50,385 nt of DNA from Planctomycetia bacterium (GCA_005786805.1 SYCV01000008.1:1-50385); one strand, 5' to 3'; shown: positions 27,254 to 36,731, counted from the first letter of the stretch. The notes: generated by a model from the letters alone, not told the origin. Program-made: numbers and translations.

Positions 27254-28647
27254 ATCCTCAATCAAGAAGAGAGTTCCTTCGAAGCATGGGCGGTGGATTT
27301 GGTTCAATCGCGCTTGGTTCATTACTTGCCCGAGATGCCCAAGCTTCCAATATCAGTGATGATCCGCTCCGGCATCATCCATCCAAGGTTCGCAGCATAG
27401 TCTGGTTTTTTCTGGATGGTGGCCCAAGTCATATTGATCTACTTGATCCAAAGCCAGCCCTTGAAAAACTTGCAGGGAAACCTCTTCCCTCCACTTTTGC
27501 AAAACCCCAAACCGCCATGGGAATAACCGCGAACACCCCTCTCATGGCATCCAAGAGAACTTTCAAACAACACGGAAAATCAGGCATTCCCATTAGCGAC
27601 TGGTTACCGCACCTATCCCGACATGCCGATGATATCGCCGTGTTGCGATCCTGTGTTGGCGAAGGCCTGACTCATGTCGCGGGTGTTTCCCAGATGAACA
27701 CATGCAGCACCCTGCCAGGCAGACCATCCCTGGGTGCATGGTCTGTTTATGGACTTGGTAATGAGTGCGACAATCTACCCTCCTTCGTCGTCCTTTCGGA
27801 TCGCAGGGGTGATGTCCCGGGTGGCAGCCGTAATTGGGGTAGTGGCTTCATACCCGCCACTTACCAGGGTACTAGGTTTCTTGAAGGCCCCGAGCCGGTG
27901 CTCTTCCATGCCCCGCCACCTCAAATCACTCCGATCAGGCAACGGAAAAAACTTGATTATCTAAATTGGCTGAATGAACGACACAAAAAACTTTCCACCC
28001 CGACAGACAGACTTGATGCCCGTATTGCAAGTTACGAGCTGGCTTGGAAAATGCAGACCAGCATCCCTGATGTTAATAATCTTTCGAATGAGACCCGGGA
28101 AACTCTTGGACTTTATGGAATCGAGAATGAGACCACCAAGCCAACCGCTCGTGCATGCCTGATGGCGAGGAGACTTGTTGAACGCGGTGTGCGCTTCATT
28201 CAAGTTTATCTTGGCAGTGGCAGCGGATGGGACGCCCATTCCGACCTTGAAGGAAATCATTCCCAATTGTGCAGGGAAACAGACCAACCCGTTGCCGCTT
28301 TCCTGACCGATTTAAAACGCAGGGGATTGCTCGATGAAACCCTTGTAATCTGGGGAGGCGAGTTTGGTCGCACGCCAATGAGCGAAAGTGGCGATGGCCG
28401 TGATCACAATCCTTGGGGTTTTTCAATGTGGTTCGCCGGGGGCGGAGTTAAGGCTGGCACCATTGTTGGCAGCACCGATGAGATTGGTCTTTATGCCGTC
28501 GACAGGCCGGCACCCATCAAGGATATCCATGCTACAATCCTCAGGCTGGCCGGCCTCGAAAATGATTTGTTGACCTATAAACACAATGGCAGGGAAGAGC
28601 GGGCAACCATAACTGATGCAAGTGTGATCGAAGAATTAATGGCCTAA
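27250..28647 (+). CDS. DUF1501 protein (alkaline-phosphatase/sulfatase-like fold), Tat-exported
   Basis: The 465-residue product has a Tat signal (SRREFLRSMGGGFGSIALGSLLA) and a DUF1501 domain: VWFFLDGGPSHIDLLDPKP at the start (metal-binding Asp), GWDAHSDLEGNH in the middle and GGEFGRTPMSE with metal ligands, ending in DHNPWGFSMWFAGGGVKAG. The fold is related to alkaline phosphatases and sulfatases. It overlaps the DUF1549/1553 gene and is translationally coupled to it. Substrate unknown. Confidence 0.92.
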   Translation: MNPQSRREFLRSMGGGFGSIALGSLLARDAQASNISDDPLRHHPSKVRSIVWFFLDGGPSHIDLLDPKPALEKLAGKPLPSTFAKPQTAMGITANTPLMASKRTFKQHGKSGIPISDWLPHLSRHADDIAVLRSCVGEGLTHVAGVSQMNTCSTLPGRPSLGAWSVYGLGNECDNLPSFVVLSDRRGDVPGGSRNWGSGFIPATYQGTRFLEGPEPVLFHAPPPQITPIRQRKKLDYLNWLNERHKKLSTPTDRLDARIASYELAWKMQTSIPDVNNLSNETRETLGLYGIENETTKPTARACLMARRLVERGVRFIQVYLGSGSGWDAHSDLEGNHSQLCRETDQPVAAFLTDLKRRGLLDETLVIWGGEFGRTPMSESGDGRDHNPWGFSMWFAGGGVKAGTIVGSTDEIGLYAVDRPAPIKDIHATILRLAGLENDLLTYKHNGREERATITDASVIEELMA

Positions 28648-28657
28648 AAACATCTTT

Positions 28658-28835
28658 TGATGACTATTATGGTTTCGCAACCGAGCAAAGTTCCACCATA
28701 TGACCATCCGGGTCACTTATAAACACCTGGACATATCCACTTATATTTTTTCCTGATGGCTATCCCGGTTTCGCAACCGAGCAAAGTTCCACCATATGAC
28801 CATCCGGGTCACTTATAAACACCTGGACATACCCA
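28658..28835. repeat. Tandem duplication of the 3' end of the DUF1805-VOC gene
   Basis: Two copies of about 82 bp lie 96 bp apart: 28658-28739 and 28754-28835. The core of 69 bp differs at only one position (ATATCC versus ATACCC). The right copy encodes the last residues of the VOC gene; the left copy lies downstream of its stop codon and is not translated. It is a recent local duplication of the gene tail. Confidence 0.9.
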
Positions 28836-29557
28836 TCAGGCCTTAATTTTGGACCTGAAATAATCTGAATATTATTTTGTTTCAAAATACCGATGGTGGC
28901 TTCCGCATCGGTGACTTCAAATGCAAAATGAGGGCCGCGAGTCTGCCGTTTTTCCAACGGCAATTGATTCCCAGCAGGCGAGGAACCCTCATACTCAAGT
29001 ATCAAATGCATCTGAACCCTGCCAAGTTGAAACCAAAGCCCATCAAAGGAAAAAGCCGGTCGCGCAACCTGCCTCATCCCCAAAACTTTCACATAAAAAT
29101 TCCTTGAGATTTCGAGGTCCTTGACCACAAGGGTGATGTGATCAAACGATTTCACCTGCAACAGAGATGATGGATTTTCAACCTTTGGAACCTCCACTTT
29201 TAATGATGCCAATTGCATCAACTCAACCGCTTCCCGGCCTGTCATTCCTATCTTGATACCGAAGGAGGCGGCTTTGGGAGTGGTTCCAACGATTTTGGCT
29301 TCAAAAAGATCTTCTGGTTCTCTAAGGGGATTTGCAGGGGTGCCCTTGGCGATTGCAATCGCCTGGTCAAACTCGGCGGGGGTTTCAAGATCATAAATCC
29401 CACATCCGACAATTCCGGCAGGTGTGATAATGGAACAATATTGCCCCTTGTTCCATAAATTACAAATTCCCAGGGCATACCCATGCTTGAATTGCAACCA
29501 ACGACTTGAGGTGCTAGGCAGCGAATCCATGGTTAAAATTTCCATGAGAGAAATCAA
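28760..29557 (-). CDS. DUF1805-VOC (glyoxalase-fold) fusion protein
   Basis: This 265-residue protein has two parts. Residues about 20-115 match DUF1805 (YunC-like; CSIITPAGIVGCGIYDLETPAEFDQAIAIAKGT). Residues about 135-262 form a VOC/glyoxalase domain (FDHITLVVKDLEISRNFYVKVLGM, then HFAFEVTDAEATIGIL and FISDPDGHMVEL), with His and Glu of the metal site present. The start is TTG at 29557 overlapping the gyrB stop (TTGA) or ATG at 29545; the data do not decide. VOC proteins act as lyases, dioxygenases or resistance proteins; the substrate is unknown. Confidence 0.75.
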   Translation of the reverse strand: MISLMEILTMDSLPSTSSRWLQFKHGYALGICNLWNKGQYCSIITPAGIVGCGIYDLETPAEFDQAIAIAKGTPANPLREPEDLFEAKIVGTTPKAASFGIKIGMTGREAVELMQLASLKVEVPKVENPSSLLQVKSFDHITLVVKDLEISRNFYVKVLGMRQVARPAFSFDGLWFQLGRVQMHLILEYEGSSPAGNQLPLEKRQTRGPHFAFEVTDAEATIGILKQNNIQIISGPKLRPDGYVQVFISDPDGHMVELCSVAKPG

Positions 29558-32088
29558 GCGCCATGGTAGTCAATTTCGGTGACCTGGAGCGCGTATTTAT
29601 GTATGAAATCCCTGCGGGGTTCAACCTTGTCTCCCATCAGGGTTCGAAACATCTCATCCGCCTTGAACGCATCATCTAGCTTGATTTGCATAAGGGTGCG
29701 CTGATTGGGATCCAATGTTGTTTCCCAAAGTTCCTCGGGATCCATTTCACCCAGTCCTTTGAACCGGGTTATTGTCATACCCTTTTCCCCAATCCTGCGA
29801 ACTTCAACAATCAAGCCACGCAAATGCTCGAGATTTTTACTCTGGTCGCCGTTGGTCAGCACCAGCCTTGGCACAGGTTCTCGACCTGCTATGCGAACTG
29901 GAGGGATCAAGTCAGTTGGTAGTAGACCAAACACCTTTAGTTCTTCAATCGTTTTGTTGATATCACGGATTTCGTGAAGCTCCTGGGCATAAAAAACATC
30001 TGCGGGAGGCACCACGGGTGTTGAATTGTCCGAACCTTCGGAACCCTGGGCGGGCAAAGGTTGCTGATCCTCATTACCTGCGACAAATTCCTTGCCTGCC
30101 TTTTCCTGTTCCTGTTTGCGAAACGCATCAACTTCCGCGGGGCTGAAGAACCAATACTCTTTTCCAGACAAAAGAACCCTGCAATAAGGAAGCACCCCAT
30201 CCTTGATGCGCTCAATCAAAGCCCGGAGCGACAAACCTCGTTTTTCCAGGGTCAAAAGCGCATCCTCCATGCGGGAGGTCAGCTTCAACAAATGAGCGAA
30301 CCTTTCACCACTAAGGGTGATTCGTTCCGAATTGGTTCCAGGAAGGGGAAGTATGATCAGGCCGGTCCCATCAAGACCGCGCTCAAGTAATTCAGATTGC
30401 ATGTCCTCGGCGGTCGCGACATAACGAATCTGCTTTTTCTGCACCACCTTGTAAAGCGGAGGGCGGGCGACATGGATATGACCATGTTCCACCAATTGCG
30501 CCATCTGCCTGTAAAAGAAAGTCAGCAAAAGGGTACGGATATGCTGCCCATCAACATCGGCATCCGTCATGATGATGATTTTGTTGTACCGGAGGGAATT
30601 TCGAACGGTTTCATAATCCTGCTGATTTCCTATGTCGACACCAATCGCGGATATCAAGCTGCAAATTTCCGTGTTGTTCAACAAATTCTCCAGCCTGCAT
30701 TTCTCCACATTCAGTGGTTTGCCACGCAGGGGCAATACCGCCTGGTACATGCGGTCGCGACCTGCTTCGGCGCTTCCACCGGCGCTGTCACCCTCAACGA
30801 GGAATAATTCCGACTCCTCGGTGTCGCGCGTGGTGCAGTCAAAAAGTTTCCCTGGTAACCCACCTCCACTGAGGATATTTTTTCTGTCGCGAATTGCTTT
30901 TCTTGCCTTGGCAGCGGCCTCACGGGCTTCGGCTGCATTCATGATCATGTCAAGGATTACTTTCGATTCCTTGGGGTTTTCCTCCATGTACTTGCTTAAC
31001 TTCTCTGAGACAGCTGCGGAAACAGCGCCTTCAACATCCGCGTTAAGAAGTCGGATTTTATTTTGTGATTCAAATTGCGGCTCAGGATGCTGGATACTGA
31101 CAACCGCGGTCACACCAGTGCGGAAATCCTCACCAATTGGGCGGACATTCTTGAAGAAATCAAGTTTTTCGCCATATGCCCCCACGGTTCGGGTTAGTGC
31201 GGCCCTGAAACCACTAAGATGAGTCCCACCAACCGGATTATAGGCATTGTTCGCGTAGCAACGGACTCGTTCCTCATCCTCTTTTGTGTATTGCAAAGCA
31301 CATTCAACCTTGATGTCGCCAACGCTATGTTCGATGTAAATTGGTGGATGAATCACCTCACTGTTACGATTAAGATGCTTCACGAATTCCGCAATTCCAC
31401 CTTCATACTTGAATTCCTCGGATTTTCCCGTTCGGTCATCCGTCAGGGTGAAACAAAGGTTTTTATTAAGGAACGCGAGTTCCCTCAGGCGATCTTCAAG
31501 TGTGTCATATTTGAATTCAAGATCCTTGAAAATTTCATGATCGGGTTTGAACTTGATGCGTGTACCCGTGCCGATTGCAATTCCAATATCCTTCAGTTGT
31601 GTGGTGGCCTTGCCCCGCTCATATTCCTGCACATAAGTACGGCCATTTCGACGAACCTCAGCCTCTACCCAGGCACTCAGGGCAGTTACAGCCTTGGCAC
31701 CCATGCCGTGCAAACCCGCGGAAACCTTATAGGCTCCCTTGTCGAATTTTCCCCCCGCGCCAACGGTTGTAAGCACGACTTCCAAAGTTGGTTTCTTGGC
31801 CTGGGGATGCATGTCAACAGGAATACCACGGCCATCATCCTTGACGCTGATGCTGCCATCAACATAGATGTGAATCTGTATCGTGTTGCAAAAACCGGCA
31901 AGCGCCTCATCAACGCTGTTGTAAATCAACTCGTAAACAAGATGATGCAGGCCAGTGGTGTTGATATCGCCGATATACACCCCCGGTCGCCTGCGGATAT
32001 GATCAGCATCACGAAGAATCTGAACATTGCCACTGTTGTAATCATTTGCTTCTTCAGATGTTTGATCAATCGTATTATCATCTGCCAT
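29554..32088 (-). CDS. gyrB: DNA gyrase subunit B
   Basis: GyrB is the ATPase half of DNA gyrase, which adds negative supercoils. The 844-residue protein has a GHKL ATPase (EALAGFCNTIQIHI, DDGRGIPVDMH, GLHGMGAKAVTALS), a transducer domain, TOPRIM (LVEGDSAGGSAEAGRDR, DADVDGQHIRTLLL) and the C-terminal RFKGLGEMDPEELWETT. A stretch of about 150 residues between TOPRIM and the tail, rich in Glu and Gln, contributes extra length. GGAGATAG precedes the ATG. It is the last gene of the replication block dnaA-dnaN-dciA-gyrB. Confidence 0.97.
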   Translation of the reverse strand: MADDNTIDQTSEEANDYNSGNVQILRDADHIRRRPGVYIGDINTTGLHHLVYELIYNSVDEALAGFCNTIQIHIYVDGSISVKDDGRGIPVDMHPQAKKPTLEVVLTTVGAGGKFDKGAYKVSAGLHGMGAKAVTALSAWVEAEVRRNGRTYVQEYERGKATTQLKDIGIAIGTGTRIKFKPDHEIFKDLEFKYDTLEDRLRELAFLNKNLCFTLTDDRTGKSEEFKYEGGIAEFVKHLNRNSEVIHPPIYIEHSVGDIKVECALQYTKEDEERVRCYANNAYNPVGGTHLSGFRAALTRTVGAYGEKLDFFKNVRPIGEDFRTGVTAVVSIQHPEPQFESQNKIRLLNADVEGAVSAAVSEKLSKYMEENPKESKVILDMIMNAAEAREAAAKARKAIRDRKNILSGGGLPGKLFDCTTRDTEESELFLVEGDSAGGSAEAGRDRMYQAVLPLRGKPLNVEKCRLENLLNNTEICSLISAIGVDIGNQQDYETVRNSLRYNKIIIMTDADVDGQHIRTLLLTFFYRQMAQLVEHGHIHVARPPLYKVVQKKQIRYVATAEDMQSELLERGLDGTGLIILPLPGTNSERITLSGERFAHLLKLTSRMEDALLTLEKRGLSLRALIERIKDGVLPYCRVLLSGKEYWFFSPAEVDAFRKQEQEKAGKEFVAGNEDQQPLPAQGSEGSDNSTPVVPPADVFYAQELHEIRDINKTIEELKVFGLLPTDLIPPVRIAGREPVPRLVLTNGDQSKNLEHLRGLIVEVRRIGEKGMTITRFKGLGEMDPEELWETTLDPNQRTLMQIKLDDAFKADEMFRTLMGDKVEPRRDFIHKYALQVTEIDYHGA

Positions 32089-32109
32089 TTATTCTATCTC
32101 CAATATAAA

Positions 32110-32451
32110 TTATTCTGCTTTTCCGTACTTGAAACGCAAGTCTGTAAGCACCAAGGCCGGCAAAAGCTTGCGTAACTTGGCCAGTATCGGGCGTTTCTGG
32201 TATTGCGAAAGCTCCTGAAGCAACACCGAGCTGTCAACCGATACTTCGAGCACACCTTTTTTTAAAACAAGCACGCGGGTATGTTCGGCATATTCCTCAC
32301 CCGCCGCCTCCGCCCAGCTTTTTTCAAGCTTCAGGCGTTCCTGTTTTCTACCCCATCCTTTTGCGACAAATAATCTGCCGAGGATATCCCCGATTTTTTC
32401 CGGCCCTTTTTCCGGCTTGAAAAACCGTATACCCATTTTTAATGTCTCCAA
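32110..32451 (-). CDS. dciA: DciA-family (DUF721) helicase-loading protein
   Basis: This 113-residue protein matches DUF721/DciA: KIGDILGRLFVAKGWGRKQERLKLEKSWAEAAGEEYAEHTRVLVLKKGVLEVSVDSSVLLQELSQYQ. DciA loads the DnaB replicative helicase in bacteria that lack DnaC/DnaI. Its place between dnaN (8 bp) and gyrB (21 bp) is the conserved position for this gene and supports the call. Confidence 0.88.
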   Translation of the reverse strand: METLKMGIRFFKPEKGPEKIGDILGRLFVAKGWGRKQERLKLEKSWAEAAGEEYAEHTRVLVLKKGVLEVSVDSSVLLQELSQYQKRPILAKLRKLLPALVLTDLRFKYGKAE

Positions 32452-32459
32452 CTATCTCA

Positions 32460-33563
32460 TCAGGTCAGGGGCATGATCAAATATTGGTAATCATCGCCAA
32501 ATTTGAACAACGCGGGACTTGAGGCGTCTGTCAAATCCAATCTTACTTCTGAATCATTGGGTAAAACTTTCAAAAGATCAGAAACAAAAACCGGATTGAA
32601 AGCTATTTCAACATTTGGGCCATCATAATCAATCTGCATTTCAACTTTTGATTTACCTGAGACACTGCCCTGGGCCTGAAGCACCAATTTCTTTGAGTTG
32701 AACTTGAAAAGGACTTTTTTAACCTCTTCATCCGCCATGATCGCCGCTTGCCTGACTGCCGATCCAAAAGGCTCGACTTTCAAAATAGCATGGGCCGATG
32801 ATTTTTTAGGCAGCACCATTTTGTAATCTGGAAAGCGTCCTTCCACAAGCCTGCTGTAAACCATGGATCTTTCTGTTTTGAATAAAACCTCATTGGGACG
32901 GAAACATACCTTGATGGTTTCCTGGTCATCAGAAAAATTACGATCCAATAAATTCAAAGCCTTGCTGGGCACCACTGGCATCTGCCCTTTCACGGAATGA
33001 CCTCCATGCTCTGAAGCCACCCCCTGGGTCCAAGCCAGTCTTCTTCCATCCGTCGCCACCAGTTTCACACTTTCTTTTTCAAGCTCCCAAAGCGCCCCGG
33101 TCATGGTGTATCTTGCCATTTCAGAAGCTGCTGCAAACACGGTTCTGCGTATCATGGCTCGCAATGTCGCAGCAGTCATCTCATGATACTTCTCATCGGA
33201 AAAAATCGGTATGTCTGGAAAATTCGCAGGATCCTCACTTGGCATGTCGAATTCAAATGATTTTCCCTCGATGTGGCTTGAATCCGCATCAGCTTCCAAG
33301 TGAACCTCAACATCCTTTGTTTCCCTTAGAATTGAAATCAACTTGGAGGCAGGAAGAATTGCCTCTCCAGGTTTTTCAACCATCATGCCGGCTATTTCAA
33401 TCCTTACTCCCAGTTCCAAGTCAGTCGCCATCAAGACACAACGATCCTCTTCGGCAACTGCCTTGAAATTTTTAAGAATGGGTTTCACATCCTTGGAAGA
33501 AATGGCGGAACTTGCCACCTGGCATGCAGCCAACAATGCTTCCCGATTGCATATTGCTTTCAT
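32460..33563 (-). CDS. dnaN: DNA polymerase III beta sliding clamp
   Basis: The 367-residue clamp has the three-domain architecture: AICNREALLAACQVASSAISSKDVKPILKNFKA at the start, ASEMARYTMTGALWELEKESVKLVATDGRRLAWTQG in domain II, and the C-terminal YQYLIMPLT, the last-strand signature (LIMPL/MPMRL) of the protein-binding site. It gives processivity to the replicative polymerase. It follows the candidate origin and leads dciA and gyrB. Confidence 0.97.
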   Translation of the reverse strand: MKAICNREALLAACQVASSAISSKDVKPILKNFKAVAEEDRCVLMATDLELGVRIEIAGMMVEKPGEAILPASKLISILRETKDVEVHLEADADSSHIEGKSFEFDMPSEDPANFPDIPIFSDEKYHEMTAATLRAMIRRTVFAAASEMARYTMTGALWELEKESVKLVATDGRRLAWTQGVASEHGGHSVKGQMPVVPSKALNLLDRNFSDDQETIKVCFRPNEVLFKTERSMVYSRLVEGRFPDYKMVLPKKSSAHAILKVEPFGSAVRQAAIMADEEVKKVLFKFNSKKLVLQAQGSVSGKSKVEMQIDYDGPNVEIAFNPVFVSDLLKVLPNDSEVRLDLTDASSPALFKFGDDYQYLIMPLT

Positions 33564-33867
33564 AATTAAACGACCCTCGTCTCCATATCATCGCACATAC
33601 TATGATTCTTAATAGTAAATATAATTAAATTTTATTACTTTTATTGAGTGGCACATCCATGCTGTCAAAAACATGTTCAAAGAACATTTAAACCATTTCA
33701 CTACTTGAGTTTATTGTACTAAATTTGTTGTGGAAAACTTGTTATTTTGTGGTGGATTCGTGGTTAATCTTGGTGGGTGAAATGTTTGCTGAATCTGCAT
33801 TGTTTTGTGTGATGACGAAATCAAACCGTCAAATGACATTGAATCAACAAGTTGTTAACAAATTAAA
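33564..33867. other. Candidate chromosomal replication origin (oriC)
   Basis: This 304-bp gap separates dnaN from dnaA. It has an AT-only-like tract (33609-33645; AATAGTAAATATAATTAAAT and following) that could unwind. Near 33729-33767 lie DnaA-box-like words: TGTGGAAAA (one mismatch to TGTGGATAA), TGTGGTGGA and CGTGGTTAA (weaker). The region also has AACAAGTTGTTAACAA. Position and composition fit oriC, though no perfect DnaA box is present. The dnaN promoter must be here too. Confidence 0.5.
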
Positions 33868-34938
33868 TCAAGCTAAATCGTGTTCCAGCTGTCGAATTGT
33901 GCCCAAAAGTCTGGTGTCATTAACCAGGACATCTTCCACTTTTTTGCAGGCGTGAAGTACTGTTGAATGATCTCTTCCACCAAAAAATTCACCTATTTCC
34001 TGGAGTGACATTCCGGTCAACCTTCTTGCAAGGTACATGACAATCTGCCTGGGTAAAACTATTTCCTTGTCCCTCGACCGGGTTTGCATTGATTTTGGGG
34101 TTATACGAAAATGTTTCCCAACCTTGGTTGCGATGGATTCAACACTTATGCTTTTTTTCAAATGACCTGGTGAAGCGAATAGTTTTTCAAGATCTGAACG
34201 CTTCAAGGGTCGTCCCAGGCTACGAACCATCAGGTGAACCCTGTTACAAATACTTTGCAATTTGCGAAGGCTGCCATCAACCAGATTCGCAAGCCATTCC
34301 AAGGCCTGGGTTTCAATTTTTGTCCCATAGGACTCTAGTTTGCGCTCAATGAAAAGTAACCTGCTCTCAGGGCCGAGTGATGGAAGTTCAAGAATTAATC
34401 CTGAACTTATCCGATTGATGAATCGATACGAAAATTTAGTTAATTGAACCGGTGCTATGGAGGTTGAAAGAATAGTCAGATTTCTTCTGGCGCTTCTTTC
34501 ATCCAGAATCCTAGCCAGTGAATCCGCTTCTCGTGGTTTTAAAAGTTGGATGTCTTCCAAGATCAATAAATCCAAGTCAATGAATTGTTTTTGAAGATTT
34601 TCAAACTCATCCCGATTGGACATTTCTGAATCACGAAGGGATTGGCAGAACTCAGAAGCGCGAATGATCTGGGTGGTCTTATTCTGGGATACTTTCAATA
34701 TTTTCCTGCAAAGGGAACTTAAGAGTCTCGTTTTTCCGGTTCCAGGAGGCCCAAAAAGCACACATATCGAGTCAAATCGTTTGGATGGCCGAAGAACAAA
34801 TAATTTCCCAAGACGATCCAGGGATAATCTGGCTAGCCTGTGTTCGGGAAAATTCAACCTCGGGGAATGAGGTGCGACCATTATTGTCCTGAAAAAACTG
34901 TTTTGACCATTAAATCCAGTCAGCTGACCATATTTCAT
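33868..34938 (-). CDS. dnaA: Chromosomal replication initiator DnaA, short form without domains I-II
   Basis: This 356-residue AAA+ protein has Walker A GPPGTGKT (63-70), Walker B LLILEDIQLL, an arginine finger in YRFINRISSGL, and a DNA-binding domain IV with GGRDHSTVLHACKKVE, the DnaA signature. The usual N-terminal domains I (about 80 residues, which bind DnaB and DiaA) and II (linker) are missing: only about 20 residues precede the AAA+ core, and only 55 bp separate its ATG from the cysteine desulfurase stop, so no room remains. It opens oriC and probably relies on DciA for helicase loading. Confidence 0.92.
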   Translation of the reverse strand: MKYGQLTGFNGQNSFFRTIMVAPHSPRLNFPEHRLARLSLDRLGKLFVLRPSKRFDSICVLFGPPGTGKTRLLSSLCRKILKVSQNKTTQIIRASEFCQSLRDSEMSNRDEFENLQKQFIDLDLLILEDIQLLKPREADSLARILDERSARRNLTILSTSIAPVQLTKFSYRFINRISSGLILELPSLGPESRLLFIERKLESYGTKIETQALEWLANLVDGSLRKLQSICNRVHLMVRSLGRPLKRSDLEKLFASPGHLKKSISVESIATKVGKHFRITPKSMQTRSRDKEIVLPRQIVMYLARRLTGMSLQEIGEFFGGRDHSTVLHACKKVEDVLVNDTRLLGTIRQLEHDLA

Positions 34939-34993
34939 GCTATGCGTTTATGTATTCTCGTGCAATCCTAAGCTCTTCGTATTTATGTGATTT

Positions 34994-36145
34994 TTATGTT
35001 TTTGTCAGGTGGTTTTTAAGTGATTCCACGCAATCAACCACTCTTCTCGCGCCTTCAACCACTTTTGCCTCGGTTAAATCAAAACCAAAACTGAATCTCA
35101 TGGAAGATTTTAAAATCTCAGGGGCCACTTGCATGGCCATCAATACCGGGGATGGTAAAAGTGATCCACTCGAACATGCGGAACCCGTGGAACAGGCCAC
35201 TCCCGCCATATCTAGTCGCATCAACAAAATGTCGGCTTTAAGCCCGGGAAAACCTAGATTAAGAGTGAAAGGCACAGAGGAATCAAACTCACCGTTGATA
35301 GTGAAATCGGTGACCTTGTTTCTAATTTCGCGGAGGAACAGGTCCCGAAGGCCTGCCACTTTCGATCTTCTTGCTTCAAGCGACTTCATTGCAAGTCTAA
35401 GTGCGGTAGCCATGCCCACAATCAAATGGACAGGTTCGGTACCCGGTCTAAGGCTTTTTTGCTGGTGTCCGCCAAACAACATGGGTTTTAAATTATGTCC
35501 GCGTCGGACGAGCAGGGCGCCGATGCCTTTCGGGCCATGGAATTTATGCGCGCTAAGGGCCAGGGAGGACACACACAGGCGATGGAAATCAACGCGTATT
35601 TTCCCCGCTGCCTGAACTCCATCGGAGTGAATCCACATCCCGCCTTGCAATTCGTTTCCCAAAGCCTCCACGGGTTGCAGCACCCCTGTCTCATGGTTCA
35701 CCATCATCAATATGGCTAGCTTGGTGTCCGGTTGGATTTTTTCATGGAGGTTGGAAACGCAGGTTTTTCCCTGATGCCCCGTATCAAGCCATTGAATCTG
35801 AAAACCCTGTTTTTCAAGCTTTTTAAGATGTTCCGTGATCGATGCATGTTCGATTTTTGAGGCGAGGATTCTCGCGGAAGAGGTTGTCAGCGCGCTTTCA
35901 AGGGCAAGGTTGTTTGCCTCGGTGGCTCCGCTGGTGAACAACACCTCATCAGGGAACGCCCCGAGAAGGTTAGCTATTTCCTCACGGGAATCCTCAAGGG
36001 CCTTACGAGATTTTCTTCCCGCGCCATGACTGCTTGATGGATTTCCAAATTGAGCCAGGGCATAAGGCTGCATGGCATCCCAAACCTCAGGCAAAACCGG
36101 AGTGGTCGCATTCGAATCAAGGTATATAAATTCCTGTTCATTCAT
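34994..36145 (-). CDS. Cysteine desulfurase (NifS/IscS family)
   Basis: The 383-residue PLP enzyme takes sulfur from cysteine to form a persulfide for Fe-S clusters or tRNA thiolation. It has IYLDSNATTPVLPEV at the N-terminus, MMVNHETGVLQPV, the PLP lysine in SAHKFHGPKG, and the mobile-loop catalytic Cys in VACSTGSACSSG. The short catalytic loop is of the class I (IscS/NifS) type. Selenocysteine lyase activity by such enzymes can also supply selenide, which may matter because a selenoprotein gene lies about 4 kb away. No scaffold gene is adjacent. Confidence 0.92.
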   Translation of the reverse strand: MNEQEFIYLDSNATTPVLPEVWDAMQPYALAQFGNPSSSHGAGRKSRKALEDSREEIANLLGAFPDEVLFTSGATEANNLALESALTTSSARILASKIEHASITEHLKKLEKQGFQIQWLDTGHQGKTCVSNLHEKIQPDTKLAILMMVNHETGVLQPVEALGNELQGGMWIHSDGVQAAGKIRVDFHRLCVSSLALSAHKFHGPKGIGALLVRRGHNLKPMLFGGHQQKSLRPGTEPVHLIVGMATALRLAMKSLEARRSKVAGLRDLFLREIRNKVTDFTINGEFDSSVPFTLNLGFPGLKADILLMRLDMAGVACSTGSACSSGSLLPSPVLMAMQVAPEILKSSMRFSFGFDLTEAKVVEGARRVVDCVESLKNHLTKT

Positions 36146-36191
36146 AATTACATCTTAAATGAAATGCAAACCACTGACGATACAAACAAGT

Positions 36192-36572
36192 TTATATCAA
36201 CCCTTCCAATGTTAATTTTTCGTTGATGATCCGCTTGAGGTCCTCGAGGCCCGTCAGGGCTTTAAGGTCGGCGGCATTTATCAGGGTTTTGAGACTATCT
36301 GAGCGGGTGTCCTTGATGAAAATGGCAGGAAGGGCATCATCCATCTTGAATTCTTTTCGAAAGTCATCCCGGTGTAAAAAAGTCAGGGGGAGTTTTATTT
36401 TGCTCAAAAACTCACGCCATTCTTTGCGCATCGCAAAAGCACCATGGGTCAGGGCACATAGGTTGCAGGGATAAGTGGATGGAGAAAGTATCTTGTGGGA
36501 GATATCGGCCATCAGGTTAAAAAAGCCTTTGTCGGCGTTGTACACGAAAACTAAACCTGAGTTTTTATCCAT
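36192..36572 (-). CDS. Conserved protein with CNLC motif, function unknown
   Basis: The 126-residue soluble protein reads LVFVYNADKGFFNLMADISHKILSPSTYPCNLCALTHG, then EFLSKIKLPLTFLHRDDFRKEF. This layout, with a CxxC pair (CNLC), looks like a conserved bacterial family that I cannot name with a function. The ATG at 36572 is preferred over a more upstream in-frame start, which would add an unlikely hydrophobic stretch. It is 46 bp upstream of the cysteine desulfurase on the same strand and could be in its operon. The cysteines suggest metal or thiol chemistry, by inference only. Confidence 0.5.
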   Translation of the reverse strand: MDKNSGLVFVYNADKGFFNLMADISHKILSPSTYPCNLCALTHGAFAMRKEWREFLSKIKLPLTFLHRDDFRKEFKMDDALPAIFIKDTRSDSLKTLINAADLKALTGLEDLKRIINEKLTLEGLI

Positions 36573-36731
36573 GAAAAGAATTTCCGTTAGAGAAATCGTT
36601 ACAACCGTCACCAGTTTAATCTCAAGAAGAAGAATAGGAAAGATAAAGGGCGTCAATTAGGAAATTGCCAAGAAAGAGGAAGCTTTTTGCAATGTTTTGA
36701 AAGAATTATGACGAAATTTAGGAATAATAGC

